Source: Owenia fusiformis
Lineage: Eukaryota > Annelida > Polychaeta > Sabellida > Oweniidae
Direction of reading: 5' to 3'
NCBI GenBank assembly: GCA_903813345.2
Contig: CAIIXF020000012.1
Coordinates: 9,506,432 to 9,570,431 of the forward strand
Length of the DNA: 64,000 nt
The notes beneath the pieces were generated by a model. The model ran no database searches, was not told where the DNA came from, and saw nothing but the letters and a program-made list of their open reading frames with translations. Both the position numbers and the translations under genes were made by a program. Positions 21,601 through 33,600 of the stretch are shown here, piece by piece (the first letter of the stretch is position 1; the number at the start of each line of letters is the position of its first letter).

Positions 21601-24600
21601 TTTAGTTATCAAAGATTACATTTTTTACAAAAAATGGCCGCCATTTTTAATATCAAGCCGCCATCTTGAAAATTCTTTCTTGAACAGATCTATTGTGTCC
21701 CTAGGCATTATCATACAAAATTTGAGCCAAATCCGTTCACTGGTATTTGAGTTATCAAAGATTACCTTTTTTTTTTCGAAAAATGGCTGCAATTTTGAAT
21801 AGCAAGCCGCCATCTTGAAAATTCTTTCTTGAACAGATCTATTGTGCCCCTAGGCATAATCATATAAAATTTGAGCCAAATCCGTTCACTGGTATTTGAG
21901 TAATCAAAGATTAAGTTTTTTTACGAAAAATGGCCGCCATTTTGAAATCTAGCCGCCATCTTGAAAATTTTTACTCAAACATATCTACTGTGTCCCTAGG
22001 CATCAGCATATAAAATTTGAACCAAATCGGCAAACAAGTATTTGAGTAATTAAAGATAATATTTTTTACGAAAAATGGTGGCCATTTTGAATTCAGTGGC
22101 CATGTGATAATTTCAGTGATTAAATTTCAGCCAATGACAAGTTTGTAATAATTTGTATTTGAATATAAACCAATCATAATTTGTGAGCTCCTAAAGGGAC
22201 ATATTCCTTTTAGCATGAGTGTAAAACTTGATTTCCAATATAAAAGCTACACCTAGATTTATTTCAATCAGTCCCAACATTTTGATACAAAGTTTTGCTG
22301 CAGTAGGAGTTACAACAAAAACAGGTTAGTCAGAAATCAAAATCATTACTTTTATAGAGTAGTTTTACTTGCTAAGAATTGACAAGTCAGATATATTTTG
22401 TACCAAATAATTGCATCTTGTTACTTAGAATAACGTTAGTGTTAGCTTGGGGAATTTCCGTTTCTTCTATACACAATCTTTGTACAAAATTACAAATCCA
22501 ATATGGCGTCTCGTTGAACTTTGAACTATAACCATGTGCTTCAACATACATGGTCCTTTGAACTATAACCATGTGCTTCAACATACATAGTCCTTTGAAC
22601 TATAACCATGTGCTTCAACATACATGGTCCTTTGAACTATAACCATGTGCTTCAACATACATAGTCCTTTGAACTATAACCATGTGCTTCAACATACATA
22701 GTCCTTTGAACTATAACCATGTGCTTCAACAGACATAGTTCTGTATGGTGGTGTGCTTCAACTGACATATATCTTTATGACCATGTGAGTGTACACATGT
22801 TCTCATCATTGGACATTATATCCAACGTCAATGAACATTATGCTATTATTTATTCCAGTGTGAGATGAACATGTAAAGCTGCCAACATAAAATACCAATG
22901 TGCAGTTATTAACTGCGTAAGTGTATTACTAGTATTCCCTATAATCATCACATTGTGCAGTGATGTGATTTTGAATTTGTGTATTTATGTAAACGCGGTA
23001 ACTTTATTTAATGATTAACATTTGTTTCATAAAGAAACGATGGTCTGTTTGTGTGATTTTATGTTTTGTTTGTATATATGTTATTGTTTTTGTTTCCAGA
23101 CATTGGTATATTTTAACAATAAAGACAATTTTAAACCTACAATACGTGTTATTGATCTATACGCACATACGTCCACCTTCCAAGTGTGCTACAGCCATAT
23201 TGAAAATTCCCTCTCGAGCAGAGGTCCTACACCCATAAGGCATAAGCCTATAAAATTTGAATCAAATCCGTGAAACGGTATTTGAGTAATCGCCCAGACA
23301 AACAGACGGACGGACAAACGGACGGACGGCTTTCCTATATCCCTCTCGAACTTTGTTCGGTGGGATAACTACGTCATAGTTCAATGTAATATAAATGTGT
23401 TGCAGAAAAATATGCTTAACTATATCACTAAGTCATATTTTTGATGCAATTAACAATATTTTCTTGTTATTTCTTGGATGCAATAGCATTTCCAAATGGT
23501 TGTGGATGCAATGTATTTTCAAATGGTTGTAGATGGAATACATTTTCAAATGGTTGTGGATGCAATGCATTTTCAAAAGAATGAGGGTACCAGTGCATTT
23601 CCAAATGGGTGTGGATGCGATGTATTTACAAATGGGTGTAGGCGCAAAGTATTTCCAAATGGAGGTGAGTGCAATGTATTTACGAATGGATGTGGGTGCA
23701 AATGCATGTCCGAATGGATGTGGGTGCAAATGCATGTCCAAATTGGTGTGGGTCCAAATGCATCTCCAAATGGGTGTGGGTGCAATTGCATTTCCAAATT
23801 GGTGTGGGTGCAAATACGTTTCCAAATGTATATGGTGCGAGTGGATTTCCAAATGGGAGAGGGTCCAAATGCATTTCCAAATGAATGTGAGTGTGAGTGC
23901 AAAGTATTTCTTTCTGGGTGTGAGTGATTGCATTTCCAATTGGTATAGCTGCAAATGTATTTTCAAATGGGTGCTAACATTTTTTCAAAACCTCAAGTGA
24001 ATGCGGTTTAATTATTAATATTACATGGAGATGACTTCTGCATTACCTGTAAATCTCTGAGGAAATGCGCCACAAAGTGCTGCTGTAGCCTCTCATTAGC
24101 ATAATTTATGCACAGCTGCTCTAAGCTGTTGTCTTGGAATTGTTCAAAACCATATATATCTAACAGTCCAATTGTACGATCATGTTCTGTTGACGCAATC
24201 TCTCTGTTGATATACTCAACTAACCAATCAAATAACCTGGAATGAGAATAGCTCAATGGTGAATCGGTAATGAAATTAGTATTTTTAAATTTTTTTTGTA
24301 TTGTAGCTAGGTCAAGTTAGATCTTGCATCAAGAATGATTTCTCAACTGTATTGAATTGATGTTGCTCTGTAAACTTCTAGATAATTTTCCTGTAGAAAC
24401 ATGGTAAAAGAAATAAAATTCTACTTCTGGACAATCACATGGTTTGCCATAAATTTTCTTCATGCTAATCATACACTTATCCTAAGCTAAGTCTATAATG
24501 CTCCAAATGAATGACAGGCCTTTCAATGTACAATTAAAATAAAGCATTAACATGTAAAATGTCAAGACCTTCCATTTGCTACAGAAGTTGAACACCAAAC

Positions 24601-27600
24601 ACTAACCGCCATAAACAAAAAATTTAAACTAAAACAATATGTGGAGTTGATAAAAAACTTCAATCATTACACTCAATACATTGCAGAGACATGTCACCCA
24701 CCTTGAATATAGTGTTTTGGCAAGGCAATCTCTTCTACTTCTAGCCTCTAACCGACTACATGGCTTGTGAAATACACTTTTTCTCCTGCTATGTGATGCT
24801 GTAATTTCCCTGAATGTAAGAATCCTTGCTAGTTTTTCCTTCGACACTGCCAATAGGTGGCATACTGCTTCTGCTGATTTATCACAATCTACAAGAGCAA
24901 GATGAATGCTAGAATATAATAATAACCAGAACAACGGCAACGCCAAAGCGTAGCGAATCCCATCGAACAGCCATGGAAGGCATTTTTACAAACAAAGTAT
25001 ATAGCAAAAATGGCAGGCATTTTTTAAAATGGCCGCCTTCTACCAAAAGTGTCATTAGACCATTTGCCATACTTATTATATTCACATACCAAATATGAAC
25101 AAAATCGCTTCACTACTTTTCGAATTATTATAAAATACATTAAAATGGCGGCCATTTTTCAAAAATTTTTCAAAATGGCCACTTTCTACTAAAAGTGTCA
25201 TAAGATAGTGTGTCATGCTTTTAGTATTCACATACCAAATATGAACAAAATCGCTCCACTACTTCTCGAGTTATAGTAAAATATGTTAAAATGGCGGCCA
25301 TTTTGAAAAATGGCCGCCTTCTACCAAAAGTGTCATTAGACAGTGTGCCATCCTTATAGTATTCACATACCAAATATGAACATAATCGCTTCACTACTTT
25401 TCGAGTTATAGTAAAATAGGTTAAAATGGCATTTTTTAAAATGGCCACTTTCTACCAAAAGTGTTTTAAGACAGTGTGCAATGTTTATAATATTCACATA
25501 CCAAATATGAACAAAATCGCTCCACTACTTTTCGAGTTACAGCAAAAATCGTAAAATAACGAGTAAAGGCCGCCATTTTTCAAGATGGCTGCCATATGCT
25601 TCTTTAATATCTACATTTCTAGCTTTATTAATGTCCTATATAATTTTTTTAAATCTAAAACATATTGCTATTACAGTTTTACATATTGCACCTAAATTAC
25701 TGTAAATTCGGCACTAAAATGGCCGCCATTTTGAAATGAGTGGCCATTGTGAAAATCGCCTTTCGAGCAGAACTTCTACCCCCATAGGGTATATGTGTAC
25801 AAAATATGAACAAAATCGGCCAATGGTATTTGAGTTATTGCCCGGACGGACGGATGTACGTACGTACAGACGTACGGACGGAAGGACAGACGGAAGGACA
25901 GACGGACGGAGAGACGGACGGACAGAGGTGTTCCCTATATCCCTCCGAACTTCTTTCGATGGGATAACTATGTATTATAACTTCTTGCGAGTATCACAAT
26001 CTACAATGGCCAGACTTTATAAGATAAGAATATCCTATTCTCACCATATGCAGACAGAGCCTGTGGGAAATATTGGGTGCGGCGCAAATGAGCGGAGGGT
26101 GCGGAGCTAACGGTCATTTTTGAATTTAAAATTGGGATATTTCTGAAACTAAGCCGTTTTGGGACTTCAAATATACCAAGATATGTGTATTTGACACCAA
26201 ATATCAATAAAATTGTGAAAATAGTATTGCAATTCATTTTATAGCGACGCAGAATGCCTTAAACATTTCCCAGACCTATATATTTTGAGACTATCCTTTT
26301 AATACTGCGTCCCCAGCATTCATAAAAAATGGTGTTCAAGATACACTACCCATGCAAATTATTTTTGCATCTCGGAAGCCAGGCAGTATCTGTGTGATTT
26401 TATAAAAATTCGGAAATGTTCTTCAGATATGAGCCCCCTCTAAATATTGGGTGCGGAGCTATGTTTATGGCGCTGCTCCGCACCAAATATTTAGAGGGGG
26501 CTCATATCTGAAAAAATTTCCGAATTTTTATAAAATCACACAGATACTGCCTGGCTTCCAAGATGCAAAAATAATTTGTATAGATAGTGCACCTTGAACA
26601 CCATTTTTTATGAATGCTGGGGACTCAGTATTAAAAGGATAATTTCAAAATATATAGGTCTGGGAAAGGTTTAAGGCACACTGCGTCGCTATAGAATGAA
26701 TTGCGCTACTATTTTCACAATTGTATTGATATTTGGTGTCAAATACACATATCTTGGTATATTTGAAGTCCCAAAACGGCTTAGTTTCAGAAATATCCCA
26801 AATTTAAATTCAAAAATAACCGTTAGCTCCGCACCCTCCGCTCATTTGCTCCGCACCCAATATTTCCCACAGGCTCTGTCTGCACAGGGTGATTCTGAGA
26901 ACATTGTAATACAGGCAAGGTACTGACATGCAAAATGTCACCACCTGTCATTTGTTACAGATGCCAACCACCAAACACTGTCCATAAAAAGTTGGAATCA
27001 TAAAATAAGCCACACGGTGAACAGAATCGCACCCTTGAACAGAATACACTTTTCAGGATGGAAAATCCAAAATGGCCACCTTAACATTTACCCAGAATGC
27101 CGAAAAACTAATCATTTCTAAACTTTCATAGGTAGAAACATCCCTGAGAATTTCAAATGAATCCCTTGAACGGTTTGGCTGGAAACCTGTAGACAAGCCT
27201 TGACAGACAAGATTTTCGGACGGAAAATCCAAAATGGCCGCCTTAACATTTACCAAGAATGCCGAAAAACTAATCAGTTCTAAACTTTCATAGGTAGAAA
27301 CATCCCTGAGAATTTCAAATGAATCCCTCAAACGGTTTGGCTGGAAACCTGTAGACAAGCCTTGACAGACAAGATTTTAGGACGGAAAATCCAAAATGGC
27401 CGCCTTAACATTTACCCAGAATGCCGAAAAACTAATCAGTTCTAAACTTTCATAGGTTGACACATCCCTGAGAATTTCAAATGAATCCCTCAGACGGTTT
27501 GGCTGGAAACCTGTAGACAAGATTATTTGGGACGCCCGCCTGCCTGGCAAACTGATTACAATATAGCACCTAAGAGTGTGATAATAAGGATGCGATAATA

Positions 27601-30600
27601 AGGATGCGATAATAAGGGTGCGATAAAAAGTCATTAACATGATGGTGTAACATAAATCATCAAGCAAATCAATTAATGCTAAAATAAGTGCCTATATCAG
27701 CTATACAGGCTATAACTGGGATGGACTGACTTTTTCACATCTGCCCTTTGCCCAGGACTTTGTTCTGTGTTCTCATTAACTTTTGATGTTTATGTCTTGT
27801 TCTTGGCAGCGTTGGGCAAATCTCATTCTTAATATAGAATTTTAGTCGGGTTTGAATAGGAGATAAGTTCACAGAATATTTCAAAATTATATAGAAGCAA
27901 TCTCTAGGTGGATTTCAAAACTTCATACCATCCTTTTGAGAACCTGAAGTGGCACCAAGCAATCTATTTCACCAAAAATCCAAGATGGCCGCCACAATGT
28001 ATCGGCAAATCACTAAAATTGACTAATATCATCATTTAATTTGTCAAAATAGTTAAATACTGATCAAACATGACTAATAATAGTACCTATTAGATAGTCA
28101 TATGCATTTAAAGTCACTAGATTATTTTTGTGTGAAAACTGGAGTCCCACAAGGCTCAACTATATGTCCCCTACTTTTTTAGTTCAATGACTTTCTCTGA
28201 CCATGGCATTTGTACATTGCAATGTATAGAAATTCATTTTTGTAACATGTGCACCTAGGACCACATTTCACCTTGCACCCACACTTGACCAATGCTTGGC
28301 ATGCCTTAGCTGCTTGAAGAAGGGCTGTACATAGTGGCATCAGGAGGGACATGTCATACTGCCAGCCACATGTTGTGAACTCGATAACCATTTTGGTTAT
28401 GGCACCAAACTATACCGCCTTGGTTAGCAAGTTAAGATTTTCTGTGCAAGGGCTCCTTTGTTGGTGGTATTTTGTCAATGACTGTATGACTGTTACAGAA
28501 CATTGCTGCATTGATATCTATCTGGTTCCTGGTTCGATCATATAATAAAACAGTAAAATGTTCCAGGGACTGAATGGCTTGAACTGACAAAGGCAGGTTT
28601 GTTGTAACCATTTGTGCCACTTGTAGAAAAGCTGGACTAACTTCCTTGAACACATTCCATAGATTGAAGGGCAGATTCTTTGCTATGGCCAAAGAATGGT
28701 GCAGTTATATAATATAATTTAATACCTGTAATTTTTGAGAGGTCCGAAGGCAATCCAGATTGACACCTATTGCACCCTAATGCTGCAGCCATGGCAAGAA
28801 AAAGGACATCAGTATCTCCACTTCTGGTTATGAAGTATTTTTTACCCTCTGAGGTCATCTGTTTTATATGAACAAAGAGCCTAGTGTCAGCTTTTTCATG
28901 AGTACAAGGTTCAATCATTGCTGTATCTGGCAATTGAGGAAAGCACTGAAGAGATTCCCAAATAGTAGTTATCATTTGCTTTTCATTAACATCAACCTCA
29001 GACATAAAGTTGGCCAGGAATGCAAACAGCCTAGTCTGGTTCCATTGATTGTTAGAAAGGCTGGCCAATTCTTTGGCATTTGTGCATCTCTGCATAAATC
29101 ATCCTTCTAGCACCAGTGCCACAATAAATCCTTGTTAGGGACTTCTCACTGTTTTGTAGGTAAACATTCCAGACAACATCTAATCTTGGAACACCTTCCA
29201 TAAGCTGCCTTAATCTGGCTTGGTTTCTAGGCATTTAAGTAGGTCATTTAGTTGTAGGTCTCATGGCTCCATGCTTAGCTAGGGATGGCGGGAACTCATG
29301 GTTTTCATGTTTAAAAAACTAAGACATGTCTTGATTGTCAAAGGCAAGCGATATAGAGCATAGCTAAAAAGGTAATTTTTTTCTCTCAGTTCCTTGACCT
29401 CAGGAATCATTTCAGATGATTCTTTGTTTTTTCTCCCTAGACCACACCAACTATGCATGCAAGTGAATCCTGAAGTCAAGGAACTGAGAAATTATTATGA
29501 CCTTTTTGCTATTACTCTACATTGCATGCCAATCAAGACACAATGACATGTCTTGAGTTTTTCAAATATGAAAACCATGAGTTCCCGCCATCCCTATATA
29601 ACCACAGAGCCATGAGACCTACAACAAAAGCAGACTTACTTAAATGTCAAGAAGCTAAGCCAGATGGATCTAAAGTATTGGAAAAGCCACCTGCAGATGC
29701 AATTTTAATATGGCATCCTTCTGATCCATGTGATGCATCCTGGAGTGGCTACCAACTTCCAAGAATATGGTACCAATGTCTCATTCTTAGTTAAGGCGGC
29801 CTATGGAAGGTTTTTCAAGATAAGATGTTATCTGGGATGTCTACCTATAAAACAGTAGGAAGTCCCTGACAAGGATTCATTGTGGCAATGGATGGTTTAT
29901 GCAGAGAATGTGATGCCCCAGAATTGGTTAGGCTTTCTAAGAAACAACCAGAACAAGACTGAGCTGTTAGCATTCCTGGTCAACTCTATTTTTGAGGTTG
30001 ATGTTTATGACTATTGTGGAATCTGTTGAAGTGCTTTCCTCAGTTGCCAGTTACAGTAATGATTGAACCTTGTACTCATGAAGAAGCTGATACTACACTA
30101 GACTCTTTGTTCAGGTAAAACAGATGACCTCAGAGACCGGGCTCAGAGGGTAAAAAAGACTTCATAATCAGAATCATTGGAGATACTGGTGAAGTTCTTG
30201 CCATGGCTGCATCATTAGGGTGCAATAAGTGTCAATCTGGATTGCCTTCTGACTTCTCAAAAATTACAGGTATTAAATTATATTATATAACTGCACCATT
30301 CTTTGGCCATAGCAAAGAATCTGCCCTTCAAGCTATGGAATGCGTTCAAGGAAGTTACTCCAGCTTTTCTACAAGTAGCACAAATGGTTACAACAAACCT
30401 GACTTTGTCAGTTCATGCCATTCAGTCCCTTAAACGTTTTACTGTTCTAGTATATGATCAAACCAGCAACCAGATAGATATCGATGCAGCACGAAGGCAA
30501 ATGTTCTGTGATGGCCATTCAGTCATTGATAGAATGCCACCAACAAAAGGAGCCCTTGCACAGAAAATTTTAATAACTTGCTAACCAATGTGGTATTGTT

Positions 30601-33600
30601 TGGGGCCAACTGTACAATCTCAATCCAACATGGGTATCGGAGTTCACAACATGGGGCTGGCAGTATGACATGTCCCTCCTGGTGCCACTATATACAGCCC
30701 TTCCTCAAGCAGCATGCGAAGCATTGGTCAAGTGTGGGTGCAAGGTGAAATGTGGTCCTAGGTGCACATGTTACAGAATGGATTTCTATGCATTGCTATG
30801 TGCAAATGCCATGGTCAATGCAAAAAATGCAAAAAAAGTAGCGGACATAAAATTGAGCCTTGTGGGACTCCAGTTTTCACACAAAAATTGATCCAATGAC
30901 TTTAAATGGATATTAACTTCTGATAGGTACTATTATTAGCCATGTTTGATCAGTATACAACTATTTTGACTTATTAAATCATAACTTAAGTCATTTTTTA
31001 TGGTTTTTTGACACATCGCGGCGGCCATCTTGGATTTTCGGTGAAAAAGTCAATGGATTGCTTGGTGCCACTTCAGGTTTTCAAAAGAATGGTATGAAGT
31101 TTTGAAATCCACCTTAAAATTGCTTCTATATATTTTTGAAATATTTTCACCTAAATATTCCTAACTATTTAGAATGAGGAACTGCAACATACCTTGTATA
31201 CTGCACATTTCCTCATCTTCATCCCAAAGGAAGTTTATGTTTGTTATATGTAAAACTGCACTTAGAACCTGAAATATATCAAATTAAAGACCCTGTGTAA
31301 AATTTAAAGATAGTTTTGAATCATCAAAATAATTTGTCATGATTGAAAAGGTGTTTGAGACATTTTCTCGAAATTCTGTTGAGTTGTTATTTATTTTTTG
31401 TGATGTGACTTTCTTATTCTTATTTAATGTATTCTTATTAATGTAACTGTATAATGATCTTTGAGTTGTAGCAATTACTGAACCTTGAATATCTGTAATT
31501 GCTTCTCTTCTTCGAGTCCTACATGATGTAAGGCCTGGCATGTAGTTTGGAAATGACTTAAATCTGACTCTGTAAATACAAAGTAATCACTATGTACATT
31601 GCTTCTCCGATCAGAATTGTAGTAAGAGTAGGATAACCTCTTTTTTGCTCGTTTCAACAAAAACAGTGATCTCCCCACCCACCTGAGATTTTGAAAATTA
31701 GCTTGCACCCACCTGATAATCCATTTGCACTCACTTAAAAATGAAAAAAAATCATGAAAAATTGGCATATTTAGACCAATTTTTGTCTGAATTGTGAAAA
31801 TGAGAATTCTTCATCCACCTGAGAAAAAATCCTGCGGAGATCACTGAAAAAGGTAAATCTTTACAGTAAACTAGTCTTATTCATTTTCTCAATGATTGTA
31901 ATGACTCATTCCAGCTACATACTTCCACCACTCACTCTTTTTTGTAGATTATTATCAACTTACCTGGATTTCTATTCAAAGAAGGTAAACAGCGGAATTC
32001 AGCAGTGGTATCTAACAGCAGTGTCTCCCTCTGGTTTGGATTAAGTCCTTGTAACATCTGCAATAAACATGTGTTACAATGATGTGATAAATTTTAAAAT
32101 TAAATGATATTTTATAAGGGGGTAGCTTTTTATTTACAAGTAAGGGGGTAGCTTTAAGGGGGTAGTTTTTCATTTACAAGTAAGGGTGTAGCTTTTCATT
32201 TACAAGTAAGGGGGTAGCTTTCATTTACAAGTAAGGGGGGATAGCTTTTCATTTACAAGTAAGGGGGAATAGCTTTTCATTTACAAGTAAGGGGGGGGGG
32301 GTAGCTTTTCATTTACAAGTAAGGGGGGGTAGCTTTTCATTTACAAGTAAGGGGGGTAGCTTTTCATTTACAAGTAAGGGGGGTAGCTTTTCATTTACAA
32401 GTAAGGGGGGTAGCTTTTCATTTACAAGTAAGGGGGGTAGCTTTTCATTTACAAGTAAGGTGGCAGCTTTTCGTTTACAAGTAAGGTGGAAGCTTTTCGT
32501 TTAAAAGAAAGGTGGCAGTTTTCATTTACAAGAAAGGTGGCAACTTTTCGTTTACAAGAAAGGTGGCAACTTTTCGTTTACAAGAAAGGTGATAGCTTTT
32601 CGTTTATGAGTAAGGTGGCAGCTTTTCGTTTACAAGTAAGGTGGCAGCTTTTCGTTTACAAGTAAGGGGTAGCTTTTCATTCAAAAGTAAGGGGATAGCT
32701 TTTCATTCAAAAGTAAGGGGATAGCTTTTCATTCAAAAGTAAGGGGATAGCTTTTCATTTACAAGTAAGGGGATAGCTTTTCATTTACAAGTAAGGGGGT
32801 AGCTCTTCATTTACAAGTAAGGGGATAGCTATTTCATTTACAAGTAAGGGGGTAGCTCTTCATTTACAAGTAAGGGGGTAGCTTTTCATTTACAAGTAAG
32901 GGGGTAGCTTTTCATTTACAAGTAAGGGGGCAGCTTTTCATTTACAAGGGGCAGCTTTTCATTTACAAGTAAGGGGGCAGCTTTTCATTTACAAGTAAGG
33001 GGGCAGCTTTTCATTTACAAGTAAGGGGGTAGTTTTTCGTTTACTATTGATATGGTACTATGTGTTTTATGAATTGTACGGATTGGAGTGTGTTATGTCT
33101 TAATGTAAATGTCCTCTTGCTTTTATTACGATCATGCAATTTTACCTTAAGAGGAATTTATTCTCTTTATGCCAGTGAAACCTGTATAGTGAACACCTCT
33201 GGCTCTAGATGTGGAACAGCTTTGTTAGTGGTCCCAACTTTCTTAAATAAATGAACCTCTATAATGGAACACCTCCCAATAGAGGTACCAAAGGTGCTTC
33301 ACTGAGACAGGTTTTACTGTATTTACAATCTGGGCCCGCATTGCCTTTGCAATTTTAGATGATTAATGATGATGTATAGAGTATAAGTCATTATTATGCA
33401 CCTCATTAAAATACTCAAATCTGATTGGTTAAGAGCTGCAGGGTCTATTGCCATACGTGGCAGCAAGATCTCGTTCTATCCAGTATTGAAGCAACGAGAT
33501 CTCAAACCATCCCGTATGCCAGAATACCTATCCTCGAAAAAATATTTTCGACGGGTCCATTTGTCGATGACGTCATTTTCTTAGAATCTCTTCCATGTTG

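Larger units (their letters stand above)
27870..31150. repeat. 3.3-kb inverted duplication carrying a transposon-protein relic in each arm
   Basis: Outer ends (ATATTTCAAAATTATATAGA at the left, its diverged inverse near 31130 at the right) lead into matching arms that meet near 29430. In order from outside in, each arm holds a GVPQGS-type RT scrap, a Cys-rich stretch ([14 protein letters not shown]), IPPT/MPPTK, a [15 protein letters not shown] and [16 protein letters not shown] region, and [12 protein letters not shown]. The whole lies in one MYO19 intron. The arms differ by point changes and indels, so this is an old biological duplication rather than an assembly echo. Confidence 0.85.

Noticed and set aside
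23433-24000. ORFs of 66-177 codons on both strands
   Set aside because: By-products of a minisatellite with a unit near a multiple of three; no protein-like composition or family motif.
26001-26926. Paired 76-78-codon ORFs with near-identical sequence
   Set aside because: They are the same sequence read from the two arms of the foldback element.
32115-33045. CRISPR-like regular spacing
   Set aside because: Units are contiguous without unique spacers, and the context is animal nuclear DNA with introns.
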